Positions 1 through 10,000 of a stretch of 32,822 bases of DNA are shown here, piece after piece. The notes below the pieces were generated by a model that worked only from the letters and a program-made list of their open reading frames with translations, was not told where the DNA came from and did not search any database. How positions within the stretch are numbered: position 1 is the first letter of the stretch; each line of letters starts with the position of its first letter. Source of the DNA: Henriciella sp. (GTDB lineage: Bacteria > Pseudomonadota > Alphaproteobacteria > Caulobacterales > Hyphomonadaceae). A program made the position numbers and the translations under genes. The DNA lies in NCBI GenBank assembly GCA_027019605.1, contig JALUWJ010000266.1, positions 1 through 32,822 of the forward strand. The letters are read 5' to 3'.

Positions 1-856
1 GCAAGGGTTCGGTCTCGCTATCGCGCCATTGTCCGGTCCAAACGGCACAGCACAGACAAACGCGATCATCTCAGCCCTGGAAACGCATCTTGAGCAATTC
101 ATGTTCGGGTCTCCATTTGAGATTGTCCGCGCTCCAAAATTACGCGCCAAAGGCTCAAAAGGATTGCGGGCCGCGGCGACTGATTGGCTGGAAAAATCGT
201 CCACGGACCTGATTGTCTGGGGATATCGACCACGCGACAAAACCGAAGCCTCCCGCGTCGAAGTCTTGTCCTTGGGCGGCTCACTGCCACCAAGCGATGC
301 GATGCACTCAGAAGGCTTGCTGCCCTTGGTCACGCGCGAGAATGAAGAGACGACATCGCGCACCATCGCGTATCTGATTGCGCGCGCCTTGCAGCCTGGC
401 CTCGGCGATGGCTCTGCATTTCGCGCTGACAAGCTCGCACCGGTCGCAGACATCATAATCAGCTGTTTGCAGGATGAAGACGCGTTACCTGCGCAAACTC
501 GCAACACACTGGAAATGGATTATTGTTCGATGGCGATTGCCTTGAACACTGAGCCGCACCTGACCCGTGTGGTGGAGCTGCGCCGCCGCCGTCTGGCGAA
601 CGAAGAGCCGCTCGCACCAGCCGATGAAATCCAAGCGCGGATTGACCTTGGCCGGGCGCTCTTGCTGCTCTCAAACTCAAGTTTTGATCCGGTGCGCGTC
701 CGTGAAGCCATGGATCACCTCAAGATTGCGGTCGACCGGTTGAAAGGCGATCCGATCTTGCGACTGGCGCAGCAGACCAACCAGGCGGTGCAGCAAGGCC
801 AAGCCATGTTGGCCAATCGCAAACGGTTCTCGGTGACTGGCGGCTCGACGATCTAG
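1..856 (+). CDS. Hypothetical protein, 3' part (5' end outside window)
   Basis: The frame is open to the left edge, so the gene is truncated by the window. The first listed start (TTG at 29) is only the first possible start in view, not the real one. About 284 residues are visible. The N-terminal part contains a DLIVWGYR stretch like the 'ALIWG' strand seen in some TolB-like or TPR-associated proteins. The C-terminal half (from about nt 500) is helical with repeated Leu/Ala/Arg spacing, compatible with TPR-type helices. No catalytic motif is seen and I do not recognise a named family. It ends convergently against msrA, and the two stop codons share the palindrome CTAG. Confidence 0.7.
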   Translation, partial: QGFGLAIAPLSGPNGTAQTNAIISALETHLEQFMFGSPFEIVRAPKLRAKGSKGLRAAATDWLEKSSTDLIVWGYRPRDKTEASRVEVLSLGGSLPPSDAMHSEGLLPLVTRENEETTSRTIAYLIARALQPGLGDGSAFRADKLAPVADIIISCLQDEDALPAQTRNTLEMDYCSMAIALNTEPHLTRVVELRRRRLANEEPLAPADEIQARIDLGRALLLLSNSSFDPVRVREAMDHLKIAVDRLKGDPILRLAQQTNQAVQQGQAMLANRKRFSVTGGSTI

Positions 857-1509
857 TCGAGCGCGTGCGCGCCCGGCATCGGACAAGTCACACCCGTCCC
901 ACCAATCCCGCAATAGCCGGCTGGGTTTTTCGCCAGATATTGCTGGTGATAATCCTCGGCCGGATAAAACGTATCGAGCGGCTTAATCTCGGTCGTGATC
1001 TCGCCGCGCCCGGCCGCAACCAAGGCGCGGTTATACGCGTTCCGGCTCGCGTCGACGACAGCTTTGTCGGCTTCATTAATTGTATAGATCGCAGAGCGGT
1101 ACTGTGTGCCGATATCATTTCCCTGCCGCATGCCCTGGGTTGGGTCGTGGCTTTCCCAGAATAATTTCAACAGCGCGTCGAGCGAGATCACATTCGGATC
1201 ATACACAACGCGGACGACTTCGGTGTGTCCGGTTTTTCCGGTGCAGGTCTCTTCATAGGTTGGGTTCGGCGTATAGCCGCCAGCATAACCGACTTGCGTG
1301 ACATAGACGCCTTCAGCCTGCCAGAAAACGCGCTCTGCACCCCAGAAGCAACCGAGGGCAAAGACAATCTCTTGCATGCCATCTGGCACCGAGGCGTTCA
1401 GCTCACGGCCATTTACGAAATGCGTGTCTGCGGTCGGGATCGCCATTGCGCGGCCAGGTAGAGCCGTATCGCGGGTCGGAAGATCCAAAGGTTTGCGAGA
1501 GAATAACAT
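853..1509 (-). CDS. msrA: Peptide-methionine (S)-S-oxide reductase MsrA
   Basis: Reduces the S-epimer of methionine sulfoxide in oxidised proteins and free methionine, using thioredoxin. The 218-residue product carries the catalytic GCFWG motif at about residues 53-57, followed by AERVFW. It also has the family blocks VGYAGG, TGHTEVV and YHQQYL. The N-terminus ([18 protein letters not shown]) resembles the longer E. coli-type MsrA of about 212 residues, which supports the start at 1509. The C-terminal end has a [11 protein letters not shown] segment with possible resolving cysteines. It is monocistronic and convergent with the gene to its left. It belongs to the chromosomal backbone, just upstream of the tRNA used as the island's integration site. 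Confidence 0.95.
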   Translation of the reverse strand: MLFSRKPLDLPTRDTALPGRAMAIPTADTHFVNGRELNASVPDGMQEIVFALGCFWGAERVFWQAEGVYVTQVGYAGGYTPNPTYEETCTGKTGHTEVVRVVYDPNVISLDALLKLFWESHDPTQGMRQGNDIGTQYRSAIYTINEADKAVVDASRNAYNRALVAAGRGEITTEIKPLDTFYPAEDYHQQYLAKNPAGYCGIGGTGVTCPMPGAHALD

Positions 1510-1613
1510 ATCAACTCCGTATGCCGGTTCGTCTCACAATATGGGCCATGTGCAGCCAACTGCAATGTCCTCTCTTGCAGTATCGCCTGCCTCAAGTATA
1601 CAGCCCGGCTTAC

Positions 1614-1704
1614 GGTGAGGTGGCCGAGTGGTCGAAGGCGCACGCCTGGAACGCGTGTAGGCGGTATCCCCGTCTCCAGGGTTCGAATCCCTGTCTCACC
1701 GCCA
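1614..1704 (+). tRNA. tRNA-Ser (anticodon GGA), CCA encoded
   Basis: Cloverleaf read directly. The acceptor stem starts GGTGAGG at 1614 and pairs with TCTCACC, followed by discriminator G and an encoded CCA ending at 1704. The anticodon stem CACGC/GCGTG encloses the loop CTGGAAC, giving anticodon GGA (reads UCC/UCU). The long variable arm expected of a serine tRNA lies between the anticodon arm and the T arm, whose loop contains GTTCGAATC. The 3' end overlaps the 16-bp direct repeat repeated at 22262, so this gene is the attachment site of the island to its right and remains intact. Confidence 0.97.
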
Positions 1705-1705
1705 T
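1690..1705 (+). repeat. attL: 16-bp direct repeat at the tRNA-Ser 3' end
   Basis: CCTGTCTCACCGCCAT is found here, covering the T-arm/acceptor end of tRNA-Ser plus one base. It recurs perfectly in the same orientation at 22262-22277, about 130 bp upstream of a tyrosine recombinase gene. A tRNA 3' end duplicated at the far side of an integrase-bearing segment is the standard signature of site-specific integration. Confidence 0.9.
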
Positions 1706-1758
1706 GTCCTATTTTATAGTATTGTTTTTGCGCATGGTTTTTTGATATCTGAAGGATT

Positions 1759-1782
1759 ATCCCCCATTTTATCCCTCACTTC
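1759..1782. repeat. Left copy of an att-proximal box (candidate integrase arm site)
   Basis: ATCCCCCATTTT, one mismatch, TCCC, then TCACTT. The same string, with two extra C, occurs at 22123-22147 across the integrase start codon. Both copies are in the same orientation and inside the element, one about 54 bp from attL and one about 115 bp from attR. In the excised circle they would flank the att core, as arm-type binding sites do. It could instead be a remnant of the first codons of another integrase gene, since reading leftward from 1767 gives ATGGGGGAT, the same three codons that open int. Nothing else is recognised between 1706 and 1914. Confidence 0.5.
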
Positions 1783-1914
1783 GCTTCGTCTGTTGCTAAC
1801 GGTTTTGTATGGGTCGCCAAGCGATCACAATTGAGGAAGGCGGTCCGTTTCTATTAGCAGATACAACCAAATCGCTGTTTAATCTGTAACCCTGACTTTC
1901 TGAATTACCGATGT

Positions 1915-2670
1915 CTAATTCTGGTCTTCGAGGGCTTCCGCTTGATCGACCATTCGAAGAAGGTGGCTAGCGAACATTAACAGCTCTGCCGCCCTTATTG
2001 GATCGTCTAAACCAACCTCGCGATGGCTATTGGGGTTTTTAAAGGCTCCAACAGCCCCCATGAATAGGTGCATAATAGCCCCGCGCTCCGCACTAGGAAT
2101 TGATTGATCTGCAAGCGGACCATCATTCTCGTTGAATGCTTTCGACATGAGTTTTCTGCCAATATCTTCGTTGGACAAACCTGCTCCAGAACGCACTGCG
2201 ATCTCAACTTGTATGAAAGCCTCAAAAACGGCGAGGTCGAATTTTCCTCTTCTGTACAGTGGGTACGACTCAGACTGAATCACTTCATGGAGCGCATTCA
2301 ATGCGAGGAAATTCTGGGTCAAAAAAAAATCCTTGAAAGCGGTTTGGGTATCAGCTCGAAATCCCGCGCTCGTTATTCAGTGGAACATAGCGGGCTGCTC
2401 GAAATCTATCGCAACTAAGCCAAGCGATACCAGCCTACCTAGCGCTTCGCTCACTAACACGCGGAGCGAATATTTGTTTGATGGGTCCATATTGACGCCG
2501 GTGTGTGGAGGTGGATCGTACAAGCTAGTTAGATCGAGCATCAAATTGGCGGAGTATTCTCGCTCACCCTTCTGTTTCGGATGCTCTAAAACCAACCAAG
2601 CGCGTTCATCGATGGATAACTCTTTGAACGATGAATAGTTCGGTGCAATTTCTAGGATTTTGCTCAACAT
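1915..2670 (-). pseudogene. TIGR02391-family protein gene interrupted by an in-frame TGA
   Basis: Two open segments, 2377-2670 (97 codons, ATG start) and 1915-2322 (TTG start), lie in the same frame. They are separated only by TGA at 2377-2379. Reading through it gives one product of about 250 residues, the usual length of TIGR02391 (Ymh domain) proteins. The C-terminal half shows the family's FDLAVFEAFIQVEIAVR, GAVGAFKNPNSHREV and LLMFASHLLRMVD blocks. The KNPNSH stretch resembles the Rx4H motif of HEPN-type RNases with Lys in place of Arg (inference). A nine-A tract (2321-2329) lies just before the downstream TTG. The simplest reading is a nonsense-inactivated gene. Independent translation of the C-terminal domain from the TTG is possible. 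Confidence 0.75.
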
Positions 2671-2858
2671 CGTTTGCTCCGGCTAAGATTGAATTCTCGA
2701 TTGCATTAGCGCCGAGCGTGATCGTTCACAATGAAAAGCCCATCGTCCGACCTGATGGCTCGTAATTCAACGTCCTCTTGGCGGTCAGAACCCAGCGCAT
2801 GCCAACATTTTTTTGTCATTTTCTATAATCGAGCGAAGCATCAATTTCGTGCTTCTTT

Positions 2859-3473
2859 TCACTTTTCGGGTAGCTCCGCGCCGAGAACGGGGAAGAGAAA
2901 TGATGCGACGGCGCGCTCAGCTTCGGCCGCATATTGGTCGGTTATCTCACCATGCAATGCGATGGAAGTTGACCAAAGTGCGTCCGTCAAAATGATCGTC
3001 ATTGCGAGGTCATCGACGATATGCAGGTGAGGTGCGAGGACGAATAAGCGGTCAAATTCTGAAGCGATTGCTGCGGCCAGCGTCCAATTGCTTTCAAGGA
3101 GGAGGTAGCGTGCGCTTTCGCTACTGTGCGGGCAAAGCCGGACTTTTTTGGCGGCTGGATATTTCTCATTGAAAACGCGGCCCCGCGCGAAGATTTCGTT
3201 CACAATTCCTTGCCAGTTTGAGCCCTCAGCTGGCTCAAGGTTCGACATGATTTCGACGGCAGCCTTTTCAATATACTGCTCTACGAGTGCGGCTAGAGCG
3301 GCCTCTGGGACTGGGAAGAAGTGGTAAACGGACGCCACTGGAACGTTCGCAGCGTCGGCTAATTCTTTGAGGCTGATGGTTCGGCTGTCGTCCCGGGCAA
3401 AGATCGTATCAATCGTACTGACCAGTTTCTCATAGGTGGCGACCCCGTCAGACCGGACTGGTTTTCGGGGCAT
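2859..3473 (-). CDS. TetR/AcrR family transcriptional regulator
   Basis: About 204 residues from the ATG at 3473, the usual size for the family. The N-terminal helix-turn-helix reads ISLKELADAANVPVASVYHF, with the recognition helix ending in the typical SVYHFF and followed by a conserved Glu/Ala segment (EAALAALVEQY). The C-terminal two thirds are helical and would form the ligand-binding and dimer domain. The frame extends upstream to ATG 3569 and TTG 3575, but those extra 32-34 residues do not look like TetR sequence and no start has a clear ribosome-binding site. The gene is divergent from the small gene at 3716 and lies inside the island. The target is unknown; the giant gene at 4097 is one candidate. 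Confidence 0.8.
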   Translation of the reverse strand: MPRKPVRSDGVATYEKLVSTIDTIFARDDSRTISLKELADAANVPVASVYHFFPVPEAALAALVEQYIEKAAVEIMSNLEPAEGSNWQGIVNEIFARGRVFNEKYPAAKKVRLCPHSSESARYLLLESNWTLAAAIASEFDRLFVLAPHLHIVDDLAMTIILTDALWSTSIALHGEITDQYAAEAERAVASFLFPVLGAELPEK

Positions 3474-3715
3474 TTGCGCGATTGCAAGGTCGCTTGGCTG
3501 ATGTGTCGGAGTATCGATCGGTAATCCTATGCGTGCTTCCCACAGCACTATTGATCTACTTTTTCCCATGAGCAAATAGAAAAAATTCTAGTTTTTGCAT
3601 CTACTTAGTGCGCTGTATATAAACGCAAAAATTTCAGCAGAAACCTCTTGTTAGGCAATTGTTGTGTTTCGGTTCAGATTGATCGGCTAGGCTCTCATCA
3701 CTGGGAGACTGGCTG

Positions 3716-3904
3716 ATGATGAAACATCTTACACGCGACGACGCATCGAAACTCTTAGAGCGCATCCAATCTTATTGGGCTGATCGGGGGTATGACGTGA
3801 CGGGCATAATCGTCGCCGCTGGCTATAGCGAGCGGCTGCGCTCCACAGTCTACGAGATTAAAACAGATTTGGTGAACGGATACCCAAGTCAGCGCGTTGC
3901 GTAA
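3716..3904 (+). CDS. Small hypothetical protein (62 aa)
   Basis: A 62-residue product starting MMKHLTRDDASKLLERI, with either of two adjacent ATGs (3716, 3719) following a GGGAGA ribosome-binding site at about 3701. It contains YWADRGYDVTGIIV, then a loop and a final KTDLVNGYP block. I have an impression that short alphaproteobacterial proteins with a 'YW..RG' and '.SDLVNG.P' pattern are common in phages and islands, but cannot name the family. It lacks signal or membrane segments, so a small cytoplasmic protein is likely. It lies between the TetR gene (divergent) and the giant surface gene (same strand, 192 bp downstream). Confidence 0.55.
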   Translation: MMKHLTRDDASKLLERIQSYWADRGYDVTGIIVAAGYSERLRSTVYEIKTDLVNGYPSQRVA

Positions 3905-3963
3905 ACAAGTATTGGGCTGCTGATTTCAGGATGACTGTTTCGCGGATACATCCGTAGGTAGAT

Positions 3964-3992
3964 TTGTTAGTGTACTGAATCAACTGCATAAA
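3964..3992 (+). promoter_or_regulatory. Possible promoter upstream of the giant surface gene
   Basis: TTGTTA at 3964-3969 and CATAAA at 3987-3992 are separated by 17 bp, a fair sigma-70-like spacing in an AT-rich stretch about 105 bp before ATG 4097. The -10 matches only four of six consensus positions, so this is tentative. The 3905-4096 interval holds no other recognised element. Confidence 0.25.
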
Positions 3993-4096
3993 AACTGAAA
4001 AAGACAGTATTTATGTAAACTTGTTAACACTTCTGAATGAATAATGCCGGAGCGCGCGTGATCCCGCTCGTCGATTCGAACAAGGACTTCGTCACC

Positions 4097-7000
4097 ATGT
4101 TAAAAAAGCAGATGTTTGCAATTTTGGTGTCGGCCGGGTTCGCCGGCGCCGCGCAGGCTGCAGACCTCGCCGTATCGCGTTTTCAGGTGACGGCTCCGAG
4201 TGGAGACATCTATCGCGGCGCAGAAGTCACATTCGAAGTCGACTTAGACAATAATGATCTGACGCCGGTCACCGATGCAGAACTGACCATCAACGTGCCA
4301 AGCACGATGGTTGTGACTGCTGGGAATTTGCCCGCTTCCTGTACGACGCCAGCATTCACGGCGCCGCAAACACTGACTTGCTCATTGCCGACGCTCACGC
4401 GCGACGGCTCGAACCCTGATCACACATTTACGTTCATCGCGACCGCTCAGACCGCCGATGCGCAGCCCGGTACGGCAACGATCTCGAGCCCCACAAATGT
4501 TGATAATAATGCCTCAAATGACAGCCTGTCAGTGACGCCGACCGTCGGCGCAGGGGCCGACATTGAGTTTACGCTTTCTAGCTCCACTGGTTCGTTACCG
4601 GCGGGTGGTCAGTACAGCTATTTCGGCGATATCACGAACAATGGACCGGACTCGGTCGACGCGGCGCAGGTTGAGTTTGCCATGCCGCCGAGCGCTGACT
4701 TTGGATTTGTGTCAGCATCAGGAACGAACTGGACATGTGTTCAGAGTGGCGGCGGGTCGCAAACCGTCACATGTGACTATTCTGGAGCTGCGATTGCCTC
4801 CGGTGCTAGCTTCCCGCAAATCACGGTCACTGGAAATGCGGACATCTCTTCCGGGACACTGTCGGCGCAAGGCGATGCTACGATCACTGAGGTTGGGCTC
4901 GGAGATCCGAATCTCAGCAACAATCTCGATGGGCCGGTTGTGGTTACGATCACACCCGGGACCGATCTAGAAGCGCGCATTCAGATCGCCTCATCCTTTA
5001 TCACGGGTGATACGGGCACTCTGACACTCTTTATCGACAATAATGGGCCAACCGATATCGCGGGCGGCGCGCAGATCGTACATACGCTTTCATCCGACCT
5101 CTCTTTAGATGGCCCGCTTCCGACAGGGTGCTCTGAGAGCTCAGGAACGATTACCTGTACCGCGGGCAGTTTAAACTCCGGTGACACGGATAGCTTTGTC
5201 ATCAACATCACCGCGGACAATGACACGGGCGGAAATCAAACCATTAATGCGACCGTGACGCCGCCTGCGGGGATCGATGACCCAGTCGCGTCTAACGATA
5301 CAGGGTCAGACACGTTCCGCATCGATGATCCGGCTGCGGACGTCTTCTTGCAGTCGAAGACCAAAACGCCAAATCCGGTTCAAGCCGGGCAAAATATGAC
5401 CTCGACCATTCGAATTGAGAATGGGGGGCCATCGGTCCTAGATTGGTCCGTCGCCAATCCAATTGTGATTACGGACGACCTTGGTCCGAACGAAACATAC
5501 GTATCTGTATCCACGTCTGGGTGGAGCTGTGCGACAGCGCCGTCCCCTGATGCTGGCTATACAACGCGCGTCACGTGTACGACGACGGATAGCGGGTCGG
5601 TGGCGGTTGATGCGCGTAAGACATTGCAGATCGTCACCGTCGCGGGCGCTGCGGCCGATAGCGATATTACGAACAATGCCTGTGTCGACTCCTCTGGGTT
5701 TGCTGTTGGCGACCCAAACACCGGAAACAATTGCCAAAGCAGAACGTCACGCGCGACAACGGAGACGGCAAACCTGTCTATCGAAGCGGAAGTCTCCACG
5801 TCGAGCGGTGCAGGATTTGTGGACACGGCTTCCCCTGCCAGTGCTTTGACGATTTCTGATAGTACGGTCTCGCACTTCATTCGCCTCACTGTTTCCAATG
5901 CTGCGGGTTCAGACACCGCGCGAACGGTCGACATCCGGACCGATGATCTTGCTCAATGGATGGACACAACGGTCAACTTCAACGGCGGCAGTGTAACTCA
6001 TGATACGACCGTTTCGCTGTTCTCTGCGGATCCAGGTGTGACGTGTTCAACGCTCGCGACCAACAATGACAACATTCGATGCGAAGCGACCAACCTCGCA
6101 GCAGGTGCGAGTGTATCCCTGATCCTACAAGTCGATCGACCAATCCTTGAGGGGCTTCGGTCTACGACGTTCACAGTCTCATCTCCGGATACTGTTGAGT
6201 CCGACACGAGTGACAATAGCGACGTTGCCCGTATCGATGCCGAGCCAATCGCTGACCTGATCGTCAACGATAAGCGGATCAGTCCAAATCCGCCGCAATC
6301 GGGCGGGGATGCGACCTACCTTGTCGATATCAAGAATATCGGACCAAACACCGGCGACGCGGTGGCTGCGGCTGACTTTATTGATCCGAGCCTGTTCGAA
6401 GTTGTGAACGTGACAACGACAGCGCCGGGGGGAACGTGTGACTATAACACGACCACAGCGAATACGGCGACCTGTGACATGGGTGACGTCGACCGCGATG
6501 AGACCTTCCAAATGGCAATCTCGGTACGGCCGCTCTTCCCGTTTAACGGCGCGAGCGATCCGGGCGATTTCCCCGCATCGCACACAAACACCGCGACTGT
6601 TTCAACAACCACGACCGAGAGCGATCCGACGGTCAACAATACGCGGTCTCTGACCCATGATGTTGATGCGCCGACGCTGGATATGCGCGTCACTAACGCC
6701 GAACCGAGCGGATTTGCAGAACCTGCCGTTTACGGGTCGACGCTGCTCTATGAGATTGAAACCCGGAACGGTGGGATTACGCGCGGCACCGGGATCGTCA
6801 CAACGGTCTCGCCAAATCCGCCAGCAGGCTATGAGATGGCTTACAATGCCGGAAGTTCCACGCTGCCGGTGGGCGTGTCCTGTTCGCAGGCCAGCAACAC
6901 GGACCCCGTCATCTGTACCTATCCGGATATGAGCAATAGCGACTCTGAAACCGTGACGCTGGCATTTGACATTGTCGATGCTGGTGGCGGCGCGCCAATC

Positions 7001-10000
7001 TCTTCGATCACGTTTGGAACGACCGCTGTCGTGACGTCCGATCAGCAGACCTACGATACGCCAACCGCAAACAATACAGCCGCGCAAACGACAACCGTGC
7101 TGCCGTCAACCGATCTTGAGGTGATGTCTAAGACGCGCGTTTCACCAGCGCCGCCGAACCCAATCAACATCGCTGAACCCGTCGTCTACGACATCGTATT
7201 CCGAAACAATGGAACGTCAGCAACGACGCAGGTTCGCTTAACCGATACGCTGCCAGGCGGGTTTGAGCGCACAGCCACCGCGGTGACCTTCACACCGTCC
7301 GGGACGGCGACAGTCTCAGGGTCAACCTGCTCTACCGGGGCGTCCGTTCTGTGTGTGGTTGATGGCTTTTTCCCGGCGAATGGCGACACGGTCACGATGC
7401 GTATCGAAATCGCGGCGAGCTTCCCTTACACGGGAAGCACGACTGACCCAATCGTCAACAATGCCTCTATTTCTGTGGGACGAAATGCAAGCAATGAGGC
7501 GATTTCGATTGATGAGGATTCAACAAACAACTCCGCCTCAAGCAGCGATGGGGTCATCCTGGTCAGCACGATAAGCGGCCGAGTCTATGCCGATGACGAT
7601 CAAAGCGACAGCTTCGGGGCAGGAGAGGGAATCGGCTCCGTTACTTTAACGCTGACGGGCACTGATCTTTACGGAAACACTGTTTCGACGACCGTTCAAA
7701 CAGCTGCGGATGGCACTTATACATTCGCAAATTTGCCGCCTTCAAATGCGACCGGGTATACGATCACACAAACCCAGCCGAGCGGCTATTTCGACTATCA
7801 GGAGACAGCTGGAACGGCTTCAGGGACCGTCAACAATGCGTCCTTTGGCAATGGTGCGTCCACCAACGTCATCTCCGGGATTGTGCTGGGCGAAGACGAG
7901 GATGCAACCGGCTATGAGTTTGCGGACTTCACGGAAGCCACTGTGTCCGGCGCGATTTACGACGACGCCAATAATAACGGGACCCGCGATGGCGGAGAAT
8001 CTGGAATTGGATCCGGCTATGCCGCAACGCCGCATGTCAGCCTGACTGGAACAGATTATGCCGGAAACACCGTCAATCTGACCGAATCCGTCAATGGCTC
8101 GGGCGCTTATTCCTTCTCGAGCGTACCGCCATCAGATGCGACAGGCTACACGGTCACGCAATTGCAAGAACCGTCAGGTTTTTATGATGGCCTTGAAGAG
8201 AATGGCAGCGGTTCAACCCTAGCCGGGACCGTCGATGGGACCGAGCAAATCGTGATTGGCGTTGTCGACCCGGCCGATACATTCGCCGATCGCAACTTCG
8301 GTCAGGTCGAAGTGTCGAGCATTGCTGGCATCGTCTACGAAGACGACAATGAGAATGGAACCCGTGAAGGCGGCGAGACCGGCACATTCTCTGGCGCTAC
8401 GCTTGAGCTGAGCGGTTTGGATGACCTTGGCCGAAACATTTCTTGCACCACGACTAGCGCGGCCGATGGAACGTTTTCCTTCCCAGTTGCAGCCTGTACG
8501 GAGATCCGGCCTGGGACATATACAATTACAATGACGGCCTCGCCGGGTGGAGCCGCCACCGGCACAACATCGGGGACACCCGCAGGGACGACCTCCACCA
8601 ATGCGATTTCATCCATAACCATCACACCAGGAACAAGCGCGACTGGATATCTCTTCGGCGTCGGCGCGAACTCGATCGAAGCGAACAATGACGACTTTAC
8701 CGCCACTCCGATTAATGGCGCAGATGGCGGCGACACCGCAACTGTGTTTACGGATGATCGACTTGCAGGCGCTGCGTTTGCCGACACGGACGTCATCCCG
8801 TCAATCACCGCGGATGGTGGTCTCACCGGCGTCTCAATCAATGCCGACGGGACGTTGACCGTCCCGGCGGGCACACCTGCGGGCACGTACACAGTCGGCT
8901 ATCGGATCTGTGAAGCTGCCAATACTGGCAATTGTGATCCGGCGACGGCGGTGATTTTGATCGAGCCGCCCCAAATTCTCGCCAATAATAATGATTTCTC
9001 TGGGACGACGATCAATGGCGCCGATGGTGGCACGACAGCGAGCGTGTTCCCAGATGACCGACTGAACATGGTGGCCTTCGCGGACGCGGCGGTGATTCCA
9101 ACTATCCTCGCAGATGGCGGCCTAACCGGTGTGACGATCAATGCTGACGGAACACTGAACGTCCCCGCGAACACGCCGGAGGCGACTTACACGGTCCAGT
9201 ATCAAATTTGTGAGGCGCTCAATCCTACAAACTGCGATGATGCGACTGCGATTATCACTGTCGGGGCGCCAACGATTACGGCGAATCCGGATGACTTTAC
9301 AGGGACCCCGATCAATGGCGCGGATGGCGGCTCGACGGCGAGTGTGTTTCCCGATGACCGGTTGAACAATGTGCCCTTCGCTGATGCTTTGGTCATCCCG
9401 ACCATTACTTCAGATGATGGGCTAACCGGCGTTACAATCAATTCTGACGGCACGCTTGATGTCCCGGCGGGCACACCTGCGGGCACGTATAATGTGGTCT
9501 ATCAAATCTGTGAGGCGCTCAATACTGGGAATTGCGATACAGCGATTGCGGCCATTCTCATTGAGCCGCCGCTCATCGAAGCAAATCCGAATGACTTCAC
9601 TTCGACGCCATTCAACGGCGCGACCGGAGGAACGACCGGCAGCGTGTTCCCGGATGACAGATTGAACAATCTTCCCTTCGCAGATGCTGATGTGATCCCA
9701 ACAATCGATTCTGATGGCGGGCTAACCGGTGTCTCGATCAATCCTGATGGAACGCTGACGGTGCCGACCGGAACACCGGCTGGAACCTATTTAGTATCCT
9801 ACCAGATCTGCGAAACGCTGAACCCGACGAATTGTGATGATGCCGTCGCAACGATCGTCGTCGAAGCTTCGCCGATTGTGGCGAACGACAATGATTTCAC
9901 ATCCGTGCCGATTATCGGTGCGAGTGGTGGACCAACCCCAAGTGTCTTCCCGGATGATACGCTCAATGGAGCAAGTTTCGCCGACAGTGATGTCGTCGTC

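Noticed and set aside
2377-2379. TGA read as selenocysteine or a programmed readthrough codon
   Set aside because: No SECIS-like structure or known selenoprotein family; a nonsense mutation is simpler.
4073-4099. TTCGAA...CACCATG before the giant gene resembles the tRNA 3' end
   Set aside because: Matches are scattered and partly come from the start-codon context; no continuous identity with the att core.
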